Below are positions 1-9,076 of a stretch of DNA of 64,000 nucleotides, one piece after another. The DNA lies in NCBI GenBank assembly GCA_002189035.1, contig CM007991.1, positions 4,836,001-4,900,000 of the forward strand, given 5' to 3'. Every line of letters starts with the position of its first letter. The first letter of the stretch is position 1. The position numbers were made by a program, and so were the translations under genes. The stretch is from Utricularia gibba (Eukaryota; Streptophyta; Magnoliopsida; Lamiales; Lentibulariaceae). The notes beneath the pieces are model-generated. The model did not search any database. It was given only the letters and a program-made list of their open reading frames with translations, and had not been told where the DNA came from.

Positions 1-359
1 AAAAAATAAAATATATTTTAGAACTTTTCCAGAATATTTCTTATGACTGAAAAAAATAATTAGCAATGGAAAAAAGTAAAAATTAAAATAAATTGTTTGA
101 TATATGTATCACATAATATTGATTATCTACGAATAAGTTTATTTACTTGATATTTCTAGATATTATAAAAATGCAATATTGATTTGTTACTAACAGACCC
201 TATTTTTTGCATCTATCATTGCAAATTGATATCCCATGCTCAATAAGCTTGAGAGATCTAGTTCTTTAGACCTCCAAAGAGGAGCTAATAAGTCAGTACG
301 GGAGAGTAAGGTAAAATACAAACAACAAATAAAAGTAAGGTAAATAACAAATAAGGACG

Positions 360-1000
360 TCAGAGAAGCATCGCAAATGCACATTCTAGTGCTTGATATT
401 TTAAATTTTTTATAAAAAAATGTAAGCATTGAAATGCCACATTTGAAATATATAATGAAATCTGTGCAATCCCACATTGGAGAGAATAGGGTTCTGCAGT
501 TAAGTGCAATCTGTGCAATCCTAGCTTATATATATATATATATATATTAATAAATGTATATTTGCAGTACTTGTGATATTTTTAATGTTTTATATAAAAA
601 AAGTAAGTACCTAAATGCACATTTGTGGTGCTTATAATTTTTTTATAAATGGTGAAGCACTGCCAACACACATTTGCAATCCTTGTGATATTACTAAATT
701 GAGAGAATCGCGCCGTGCTACTTATTTTTTTTAAATAATTATTTCTTTTATAAATGAGCATCGAAAATACAAATTTGTACTATTTGTTAAATTTTTATTT
801 TTTTTAGAGAAAAATATTACCACCCCAATGCATATTTGCAGTACTTGCAATACTTTTTTATAAATGGGGCTCGCAATTTTTTAAAAGAAAATGGGAAAAG
901 CATCGCCAATGCACATTTATTGTGATAATTTTAATTTTAGAGAATGGGTCGCCAGTTTAGTGCAATCCACGGCCCCAATTTATTTTTTTTAAATTTTTTT
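360..1000. repeat. Degenerate short tandem/dispersed repeat block
   Basis: A motif close to AATGCACATTTGCAGTACTT, usually followed by TGTGATATTTT, an A/T-rich spacer and ATAAATGG-AAGCATCGCC, recurs about seven times (near 375, 432, 555, 613, 663, 825 and 908) at irregular spacing of roughly 50-160 bases. Copies are diverged and some are partial. It looks like an eroded satellite-like array or the repeated leader of an old element. No coding potential is visible. Confidence 0.5.
528..550. repeat. (TA)n microsatellite
   Basis: An uninterrupted alternating TA tract of about 11 units is seen directly. It lies inside the degenerate repeat block and is likely length-polymorphic. Confidence 0.85.
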
Positions 1001-2079
1001 TCATTTTTAAATTACCATGTTGCTTTAAAAGAAAAAACATTTGAAAAACCTTCAATGAAGTCTTTGAAGTTTCCCATTTAATTACAAGGAAAAAGAATGA
1101 ATACAATTGTTTGGATTTGATCATTCCATTCGCCAACATGGTGCATTAGGGGCCAATGAATTACTAATTTTAGAAAATGAGATCATGCGGTTTAATGCAA
1201 TCTGTACTAACCTTTTTTTATTAAAAATAGTTTTTAAAAATAAATGAACACGTTGATTTATAAAAAAAACATTTGAAAGATCTATAATGAAATCTTTCAA
1301 CTTTATATTTAATTATTAGAGAAAACAATAAGCATATCGAATTTTTTATTTGAGTAGTGAGTTGGCTTTTGAAGGAACTATAGAAGCAAATGAAGATCGA
1401 TAACTTGCTAAATGATCTTTCAATCATCTGATACGACTTGCATCATGTTTGAGAGACAAAAATAATTCATGATGAACTGATTTTATGAACAAACAAAGAG
1501 CAACATACCATAAGGGATCTCCTTTCTCCATACCATCTATTGATTCCAAAACTTGGACACATTTCTCCATTGTGAATTTTCCTTTAAAGTAATATGATAA
1601 ACATTAAAATATCATCATTTCCTGTATAAATTTGGCAACTGAATCACTATTGATGGAGCATGCTTTCTGTTTTTTTTTTTTGGAAGATGTGAACTGCTGT
1701 TGCTCTCGTTGTTCAAATGTATGAAGAACTTCTTCATTGTAGGAGTATAGAAATCATCAAGACAAGGTATTAGTTAGGCATTCAAACCTGTTTATTCACT
1801 GATTTCTACATCTCCATCATCAATTTCATGTGGCAGAATTCTTGAACTTGCAATGTACATCATTACTTATTCACTTTAAGGGAATGAAACATGTCAACAT
1901 CGACATAATATTTAACGAAAAACACAATTGACAGCAAGCTTCAAAGAAAAACAGAATTCATTTAATATAAATGAATATATTAAATAAGATCTTAGTAAGC
2001 GATTTCACTTAACGAGAACTCTGTTTTTGTTTTAGATTTTTCTTTTTTTATTATCAGCATTTGAAAATATTTTATTTAA

Positions 2080-2430
2080 TTTTTAGGTGATTTTTAGTTG
2101 TTATAGTTAATGTTTTAATGTTCTTTTAGAGGAATTTTCTCCCTTTGGATTCTAAGATTCATAAGACTACAAGAAAAAATATTTGTGAGATGATTGTCCA
2201 CTATAAATAATGCGAAAAGATTTCTAGACACGTGACAGCGACACAAATTTATGTCTATTAAATGACAGTTTGCCAATGAGCTACGTGATTTTTTGTTGTT
2301 ATAGTTAATGTGTTTATGTTCTTTTAGAGGAGAACCTCTTTTCCCGTTCGATTCGAAAATATGTTCTTTTAGAGGAGGAGCTCATCTCCCCTTGGATTCA
2401 AAAATTAAGAGGAGTACGAGAAAACAACAT
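2080..2430. repeat. Duplicated noncoding segment (two full copies and one partial)
   Basis: A segment with GTTATAGTTAATG, then ATGTTCTTTTAGAGGA, then CCTTTGGATTC and an ACGAGAAAA-like tail occurs at about 2087-2180 and 2285-2350, with a third partial copy at about 2362-2425. The copies are clearly related but diverged. It resembles duplicated LTR or untranslated DNA of an old retroelement. No function is inferred. Confidence 0.5.
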
Positions 2431-2499
2431 TACGATAGGGAAAAAAAGACCAAAAAGTAAGCTGCTAACTCAATCATGGGCCATCAAAGTCAAATTCCC

Positions 2500-2834
2500 G
2501 ATGAACTATTTGAAAATACAGCGGAAGATTTGGAGAAAGATGGTGGTGATGGACACTTGAAATAAACATTACTAAACCCCCATTTCCAGGAAAATTATAG
2601 AGCAATGAAAAAAGGACTGAAGCTTAAAGAATAATTTTGAATTTAAATTCAGCAATGGTAATAATGAAAGTTGTTGATTATTTGAATCAAGTTCCAAAGG
2701 GGTTGAAAATTTTTAAGGAACTATGGTGTGATTCAAAAATTTTTTCAAGGAGAAGGATGATGTGATGATTAATGCAAGTATTGATACCCTTATTGATAGG
2801 ACTCCTTCCTAAATGTGATGATATAGGTATACAT
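2500..2834 (+). pseudogene. Broken Ty3/gypsy gag-protease junction remnant
   Basis: A discontinuous reading shows the proline-rich stretch PPFPGKL, then a segment reading like VVDYLNQVPKGLKIFKEL. That matches the region just before the protease in Gy2 (31644-32207, - strand), which reads AVEYLRQVPKGMKVLKDL. Frameshifts and stops break it throughout, so it cannot make protein. It stops exactly where the 5' LTR of Gy1 begins. A short piece reading PKCDDIG at the edge, continued past the far end of Gy1 near 9005, may be the start of the protease of the same old element, meaning Gy1 landed in it. Confidence 0.55.
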
Positions 2835-4183
2835 TGTTAAGTGTCATTTTCTTATTATTTCTTAGGTTGTTTTTATGTTTAAATATGATTAGAAGTGCCT
2901 AATTAGGAGTCTATAATGTGAGATTTGGGTTTTTATCTAGTTTAGAGTAATTATCCTAAATCTTGTATTATATCTATTAATTTTACTAGTTTTAATTGAG
3001 TTTTTCTAGAGGCGCACACGTGGCAGGAAGTGAGAGAAAGAGGGTATCAGATGGCGATAAATTGGATCTTCCCGAGCTGACATTCCCTTGATTTCCGGAA
3101 GACTGCAGATGCCTAATCATGAGCCTTGACGTGCGGAACACGGGAGTCTCTGATAGGCAACATCATTAGCGTACCAGTGTCAGACGTTGCTTGCAAGTCA
3201 TCCCAAGTGCAGCAGAATCATAGGGACATGAAAGCTCAGACTCTCAATGAAGTTCAGTTCTGTTCAAACAAGTTTAGTTTTACTTTCAGTTTAGTTTTCC
3301 CTTTTTCTTTCTCTCTCTAGAGGATTTTTCCTCTAGCTTCTCTCTTGAACCTTGTTTGCGTTTCCTTTAGTTTGTATGGCCGTTCGCGGCTAAAAGCTTC
3401 CATTTCTGGGTTGGAACACCCCCAGATCTATGTATCGTTAGCTTATCTTCACATTTTCTCTGAATCCGAACGGGTTTTGTTGTCTTCGCGCGACTATGTT
3501 GCAGTCTTTCTGTAACAGTCCCCTTGTTCAAGGTTCATGGTTAGCTAATCACTACCCGCAGATTTTGGAGAGGAGCAAGGTGGAAAGCACCAACTCGAGC
3601 CCTTTTGACAGGAGGAAGACAATGTTTTGTCTGTGGCCGTACCTTAGGATCAATGGACAGGTAGTGACCTCGTATCTGGACTCATTGGGTCATTGGCAAC
3701 ACTCGGGCACACGCGCGCAATTCGGCCGTGAGGGTACACTGGCAGGACCTCTTATTCTCACGTTCGTCCAAGGCGGAGAAATATTGGGCTATTCCCGTGC
3801 CTTCTTGCAAGAGAGTGTAAGGGGGGGTAGGCAATTCCTTACTCCTATAACCGAGTACTCGAGAGGACCAGAGAAGAGTGAAGACGCAACGAACATAGCT
3901 GGACAGGATTCCAAACCCAGAAACATTTACTTTATTTAAGGTTCATCGCTTACGTTCATTTTAGTTGTTTGCTCAAAACCCCTCTCATTCCCTTACTCAA
4001 GCTTCATCATCAACGTTTCTCGCACCTTTTACCTTCAAAACCGTTTACAAATCGTGACAGTTGTATTCGGGGTGCCTCACCTTTCACTCAAAAACAACTC
4101 CCTGTGTTCGACACCCGTACTACGCTTTTGTGTTTTACGAGTTTTAAAAGTATTAAAATTTTTTGTGGAAATGACACGCATCA
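2835..4183 (+). repeat. 5' LTR of Gy1
   Basis: It begins TG and ends CA, is about 1349 bp long, and is followed six bases later by the primer-binding site. Its last 455 bp (3729-4183) match 8546-9000 closely and with the same length. The upstream part around 3660-3728 is not in the 3' copy but is present in the related LTR pieces at 35262 and 43926, so it truly belongs to the LTR family. The LTR start resembles 27606-27885. A 147-codon open frame at 3496-3939 is an LTR frame, not a gene. Confidence 0.75.
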
Positions 4184-4189
4184 AATTTT

Positions 4190-4207
4190 TGGCGCTGTTG
4201 CCGGGGA
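4190..4207 (+). other. Primer-binding site (tRNA-Asp)
   Basis: The sequence TGGCGCTGTTGCCGGGGA is complementary to the 3' end of plant tRNA-Asp(GUC) with one mismatch (C to T at the seventh base). It starts six bases after the LTR end, the usual position for minus-strand priming. The Gy3 copy of this site (43441-43458) is perfect. Confidence 0.9.
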
Positions 4208-4359
4208 GTTGAATTTTTTTGTGTTTGGTGTTGTGTGTGTGATTTTTGTTTTATCTTCCTTTTTGTTTTCTTGTCTTTTTCCTTTTTCTTTCTGTTTTTC
4301 TTCCCTTTCCTTGTTGTTTCTTTCCCTTGTTTCCGTTTCTGCTTTGTTTTTCTCTTTTT

Positions 4360-5812
4360 ATGCAGCCAGGTCCACCAAGGGCTCGTCCAAGCCTGAGATC
4401 TTACAGAGAAGTTTTATATCCTTTGGACCAAGAGGTGGAACGAAACTTTCTTGCCAAAAAGAGAGAGTAGACGTCCTGTTCAACCACTAGAGACATCATG
4501 GCAACACATGTACTCGTTGGAGTACCAATAGTGCCCGAGACCCAGGGAGAACAACCTGACGGAAACTTTCCAGTACTAGTTCCCACTAACTATGGACCAT
4601 CAAGGAGGAAATCACTGCAAATCATTTAGACCGTCCCTTATGCATCATCTTCGATGGAGAAGAAGACTATGAGCTACGTCCTTACTTATTCCAGATGCTT
4701 CGAAAGTTTGCTGGAAGGGAAAATGACGACCCCAATCGTCATCTACGTGAGTTGCACATGGCTTGTGCATCCATGCGCCCCAAGGGAGCTACGGAGAATC
4801 AAGTCAAGCTTAGAGTATTTCCCTTCAGTCTTACCGAATGAGCTTTGGAGTGGCTCTATGGACTTCCCCCTTCATCTATCGCCACATGGAAGAAGATGGT
4901 TCAAAAGTTTTTGGATCGCTATGCACCACTAGGAAGAGCTTCTGCCAGAAGGAGAGCTTTAACAACCATGATGCAGAGTGAAGGAGAAAACTTGCAAGAG
5001 TATTATGATCGTTTCAACCGAATCTGCAACTTCTACCCTCAGCATGGACTCACTGAAGGCCAGATCTTACAGCACTTCTATGAAGGATTGACTCCTATGA
5101 TCCGAGGACAGATGGATGCCGCTTGTAATGGATCATTATTAGCGAACCGTCACAGTGTTGATGCCCACAGACTCATTGAGCAAATGACTGCTAATTCCTA
5201 TTCCACAGCCAATTGTTATGACAACTCCTATAGACCACCTGGTGGAAACATTGGAATAGCGAAAGCGGTCTATGGAGTGGACAACTCAGAAGTACTGGCT
5301 CAACTTGCAGCAATGAGCGACACATTGAAGTTTGGTCTTCAAGCCTTGCTTCAACAAAAGGAAGGATATCAAGGAACCTCAAGTTCTATGCCATCTCACT
5401 TTGACTCTGGATCAAGAATTCCTGAAATGCCGGTGGAAGAAGTCAATGCCTTTTATCAGAACCAAGGTGGGACATACAACTATGGAAATTATCAGATGCC
5501 TCGAAGAGACCATCCTGGTTTTTGCTGGAGACAGCCAGCACCCCTAGTCAAGCACCATCATTAGGGAACCCACCTGGTATTACTCATCAGACTATCACTG
5601 GACCACCTCAAACATTGCAGATAACTTGACCTCCAGAACAACACATGGTTCCATATCAACTGAATCACAGTTTAGAGGCCATGGTCAAATCTCTCGCTGA
5701 AAGCACCTCCAAGATGCATGTGGAGCAGAAGGACATGAAGGGCCAAATCACAAGTATACAAGGCCAAATTACTCAGCTTGCGCAGGCAATGAACCGCTTG
5801 GAAACAAAATGA
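4360..5812 (+). pseudogene. Gy1 gag, broken
   Basis: This encoded the capsid-type Gag polyprotein that packages retroelement RNA. The first ATG lies after a long pyrimidine-rich leader (about 4220-4358). A stop follows 36 codons later (4468) and at least two further frame changes occur before the best stretch, 4845-5564. That part reads through the retrotransposon gag core: a W-rich segment (WLYGLPPSSIATWKKM), then LQEYYDRFNRIC, then a QHFYEGLTP motif typical of plant gypsy gag. The 3' end returns to frame near 5640 and reads to a TGA at 5810 that interrupts an otherwise continuous frame into the protease region. The close relative in Gy3 (42567-43091, - strand) shares the RRALTTMMQSEGENLQEYYD segment. 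Confidence 0.8.
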
Positions 5813-7209
5813 GGACTGCCATCACAACCAGTGCAGAATCCAGAGCACATCAATGCCATCTTGCTGAGAAGTGGAACTGACCTACCAGACCCTTACCCAT
5901 GGTTCACGAACAAGGTAGACAGATCCGAAGAAAAGGAGATGGAGGTCATAGACAGTGATTTTGATGTCGATGAAGTAATCATTGGTGACGATCTAGATGA
6001 CTCACCACTGCAAAACAATGATGTTCCTAAGCCACTCGAAAATGTTCAGGAGAAGGAGGCAATTGAAATTCCTCAGGCCAAGCCTTTGGTCATACCGCCA
6101 CCCTCCCCGATGAGGCTTCGAAGAAGGAACAAGGACAAGAAAGGATTGAAAACTTTTATGGAAATGATGAAAAAGGTTAATGTTTCTATTCCTCTTCTTG
6201 ACATGATTGAACAGGTCCCCAAGTATGCCAAGTTGCTGAAGGACCTATGTGACCCAAAGAAGAAAGCAAAGGTGGAACAAGAAGTGATCCCTCTGACCGA
6301 AAACATTTCAACTATCATTCAAAGGAGAATGCCACATAAGTGTAAGGATCCCGGTATGTTTTCAATTCCCGTTACCATTGGAAATACAAAGATTTCAGTA
6401 GCTATGTGTGATCTTGGTGCCTCGGTTAATGTTATGCCTATATCTCTTTATTTGTCTCTTGCATCTAAGTTAGGCAAACTTGAACCGACGAATATTGTAT
6501 GCTACCTAGTAGATAGATCACAAGTTATACCGGATGGTAGAATTGAAGATGTATTGTTCATGTTGATGATTTAGTTTTCCCAACTGATTTTTTGGTTATC
6601 CCCATGGAAAGTGACAATCCTAAGGTTTCGGAGTCCATTATTTTGGGACGACCATTCTTGGCTACTGCAGGTACAAAGATTGATGTTAAAGCAGGCACCA
6701 TCAGTCTCCAATTCGATGGACAGGTGCTGGACTTCAATCTTGACCAAGCCATGAAGCATCCTGACCAGATCAGTGAGATATACACGATTTCCACATGTGA
6801 AACTGATACTGAGCACTATGAGATGATGCATGAGCAAGATCCTGAATACGAACGTGACACCAAAGTTTCTCAATCTGAAAGTTTTTCTCTTGCTACTCTT
6901 GAAGTTTTCCATCATTAAGATGATCTGCCCAAAGAACCTGAAGTTCCAGATGGTTATTTTCTTTGCATGGAAACACCTAGCGAACCGCTGGTGCCTTCTA
7001 CTATTCGTGATCCATCATTAGAGTTCAAAACATCACTCAAACATTTGAAACATCTATCCATTGATGGTTGTGATAGTTTTCTTGTGTTTATTGCGTGCTC
7101 ACTAATCATGGAACAGGAAGAGAAACTAAAGACGATGTTCCAGGAGCATGAATTGACAATTGGATGGATGTTAGTTGACATCAAGGAAGTAAGGCCTGCC
7201 ATTTCAACT
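5813..7209 (+). pseudogene. Gy1 protease and start of reverse transcriptase
   Basis: This is the aspartic protease portion of pol. The active-site motif reads CDLGASVN (Asp codon at 6410-6412), the plant gypsy form of D-[TSL]-G. An acidic, proline-rich linker (LVIPPPSPMRLRRRN) and the conserved VPKYAKLLKDLCDPKKK segment precede it. A frameshift near 6570 separates the two protease halves; the second continues with ESIILGRPFLATAGTKIDV. After about 6920 the frame shifts again and reads up to an AIGW-like motif (TIGWMLVDIKEV) that normally precedes the reverse transcriptase fingers. The catalytic domains that should follow are absent. Confidence 0.8.
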
Positions 7210-7473
7210 CACCTCATTGGCTGGGAGCATGAGCTGGAACAAATTTCACTCACTGCCAACTCCAACCCATTCATCTACAAGGATTTGGTAAAACATCTCC
7301 AGGGTAACAGGTTGCCTGACCAAAACTTTATGGTTGTTCCGTCAGTTTTCCTATTTGGTACGAACTTGCAATCTTTTCTAGGAAAGCTAAGATGGAAATG
7401 GCTAGGAGCTTATAAAGTTATGCATGTTTTTCCATTTGATGCATGTTTGCTCTTAATCGAGGATCATCAGTAG
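7210..7473 (+). pseudogene. Gy1 integrase C-terminal fragment
   Basis: The frame that carries the reverse transcriptase start runs without a break into a segment reading GKLRWKWLGAYKVMHVFPF. This matches the C-terminal integrase region of Athila-type elements (KLRSRW-GPF-V-VFP). The junction lies at about 7200-7250 and marks an internal deletion of the polymerase, RNase H and catalytic integrase. The ORF ends at 7471-7473. Shortly after, near 7505-7530, comes CACGGGAGGCAACCCGTGAG, a conserved noncoding motif that follows pol in Athila-like elements. Confidence 0.7.
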
Positions 7474-7817
7474 CGTACCAAGTCGGCCAACGACTTTAAA
7501 TTGGTGCTGCACGGGAGGCAACCCGTGAGTTAATTCTCTCTTTCCTCTTTTACTTTTGTCTGACGTCGCAGGTTCCCCAAGATTCTGTTGGGATTACACA
7601 CTATCCCACACATCATTACCGAGAGACGTTAAAATTTTGCTTTCCTTTCCCCTCATGATTATCCTCCTTGGGACCCTTCTCTCACCATAACTACCCATTT
7701 CCCCATTCACACCACTACTTCTATCACATTCCCCACTTTTCCGTAAGACATTCCCCACTTCTGCCAATTTCCAGTTTACCTTCTTCCTCACCTTGTGGCC
7801 CATCGTAACCCACAGCC
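7474..7817 (+). other. Gy1 spacer between pol and the third ORF
   Basis: This is noncoding. It contains the GGGAGGCAACCC motif, then T/C-rich DNA and a run of ACCACTTC/CCCCAC-type sequence. No additional gene is seen. In Athila-like elements this is where the promoter or splice acceptor for the 3' ORF would lie, but none can be identified here. Confidence 0.5.
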
Positions 7818-8545
7818 ATGAAGGGAACATCCTCTGCTTCATCTCTTCGTACCTCTGTTAGGAAACCCCGCACAGCCAGGCAACGCCAGGCCATCACTGA
7901 AGGTCCATCACGGAGGAACCAACAGCGTTTTGCTTCACCCTCACCCAGACCTCACAAACGCCAGTTTGTGCCTCCACCGGAAACTTCACCCTGGGAGATT
8001 TCTCCGTTGTTTTCCCCAGTCCCTTTAGCCGTACTCCCTCCTATTTTGTACCTTCCATGGAAAGACGAGGATTCTTCGGCAGCCCAAGAGATGCACGCTG
8101 CAACCCCGGAGAGAGAAGCCATATCAGAACCTGTTGAAGAGGAGACACCAGAGCAAGACCCCGTTGCAACCTAGACTCATACCGATAGCTCTGATGAAGA
8201 TTTTCGACTGGACAACTTGGAGGAAGAAGACGAAGAAACTGAAGTGGAAGAGGCGTCTAGCCCACCAACTGCTGCAAACAGACGCTCACCCCATGAGGAA
8301 GGGGAAGGTAAAGATGATAATATTGATTCTGAAGTGGATTTGTGGATTGCAGAAATGCAGGGAGCTGCTAACGAAGGACCACCACTAACATTCCAAGACG
8401 GGGAGCAGGCCATCAACGAAGAACCTCTCATTTCCTTTCGTTTGGGTGGGAAAGACTTTGAACTTTATGTTAATGATTTTAATGTTGCTCTTGGCTTGGT
8501 GTCTGAGGATGAACTTACTTCTGCTCGATATTTGCAAGCTTGTTG
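7818..8545 (+). pseudogene. Gy1 third ORF (Athila-type 3' protein), truncated
   Basis: A first frame starting MKGTSSASS runs from 7818 to a stop at 8172-8174 and is rich in Pro, Arg, Ser and Glu. The next frame, from 8217, continues with an acidic stretch (EEEDEETEVEEASS) and ends with a segment reading FELYVNDFNVALGLV, which resembles the start of the plant transposon protein domain found downstream of pol in Athila-like elements. A more complete relative is in 48950-49544. The frame runs straight into the 3' LTR at 8546, so the rest of the domain was lost by the same deletion that removed the front of the 3' LTR. Function is unknown. Confidence 0.6.
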
Positions 8546-9000
8546 TGAGGGTACGCTGGCAGGACCTCTTATTCTCACGTTCGTCCAAGGAGGAGCAACA
8601 TCGGGCTATTCCTGTGCCTTCTTGCAAGAGAGTGTAAGGGAGGGTAGGCAATTCCTTACTCCTATAACCGAGTACTCGAGAGGACCAGAGAAGAGTGAAG
8701 ACACAACGAACATAACTGGACATGATTCCAAACCCAGAAACATTTACTTTATTTAAGGTTCATCACTTACGTTCATTTTAGTTGTTTGCTCAAAACCCCT
8801 CTCATTCCCTTACTCAAGCTTCATCATCAATGTTTCTCGCACCTTTTACCTTCAAAACCATTTACAAATCGTGACAGTTGTATTCGGGGTGCCTCACCTT
8901 TCACTCAAAAAGAACTCCTTGTGTTCGACACCCGTACTACGCTTTTGTGTTTTATGAGTTTTAAAAGTATTAAATTTTTTTGTGGAAATGACACGCATCA
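8546..9000 (+). repeat. 3' LTR of Gy1, 5'-truncated
   Basis: It matches 3729-4183 base for base with scattered substitutions and has the same length, 455 bp. It ends CA at 9000 and is followed by ACAT, matching the left flank. About 894 bp of the LTR front is missing compared with the 5' copy. The apparent TG start at 8546 is therefore a deletion junction, not the true end. Confidence 0.8.
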
Positions 9001-9076
9001 ACATTTATCTACAAAAATTGGAGGATTTAGTGTTTAAGGTTAGACAAGGGATGTTTAAACATGGTGTTTCCAATGA
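9001..9076 (+). other. Old host sequence between Gy1 and the Harbinger complex
   Basis: These 76 bases separate Gy1 from the Harbinger terminal repeat. One frame reads LEDLVFKVRQGMFKHGVSN without a stop, and the sequence appears to resume at 17170. It looks like a fragment of older coding-like DNA that received both insertions. I do not recognise the family. Confidence 0.4.

Larger units (their letters stand above)
1..2499. other. AT-rich intergenic DNA without a recognisable gene
   Basis: No open frame here looks like a known protein on either strand; the short frames are low-complexity and unsupported. The stretch is strongly AT-rich with many A and T runs. It holds a (TA)n microsatellite, a degenerate repeat block near 360-1000 and a duplicated segment near 2080-2430, listed separately. 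The part from about 1000 to 2080 shows nothing I can name. It is probably old, eroded transposon DNA. Confidence 0.6.
2835..9000 (+). mobile_element. Gy1: Athila-like Ty3/gypsy deletion derivative
   Basis: The element runs from an LTR starting TGTTAAGTGTC to an LTR ending ACGCATCA. It has a primer-binding site matching tRNA-Asp directly after the 5' LTR, a gag, a protease, a short N-terminal piece of reverse transcriptase, an integrase C-terminal piece and a third ORF before the 3' LTR. The bases ACAT flank both ends (2831-2834 and 9001-9004), a likely remnant of the target-site duplication. The catalytic reverse transcriptase, RNase H and integrase core are missing, so the element cannot move on its own. 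The tRNA-Asp primer and the extra 3' ORF point to the Athila clade; this assignment is by motif, not phylogeny. Confidence 0.8.

Noticed and set aside
3496-3939. 147-codon open frame on the + strand
   Set aside because: It lies within the Gy1 5' LTR and its second half recurs in the 3' LTR frame and in LTR pieces at 35335 and 43860; the sequence is an LTR, not a gene.
4190-4207. tRNA gene fragments at the tRNA-Asp and tRNA-Met matches (also 18096 and 43441)
   Set aside because: Only the last 17-18 bases match, directly after LTR ends; these are primer-binding sites. No complete tRNA cloverleaf was seen in the window.
8546-9000. Complete 455-bp LTR starting TGAGGG
   Set aside because: The matching region of the 5' LTR and of the copies at 35262 and 43465 extends further upstream, so TG at 8546 is a deletion junction.
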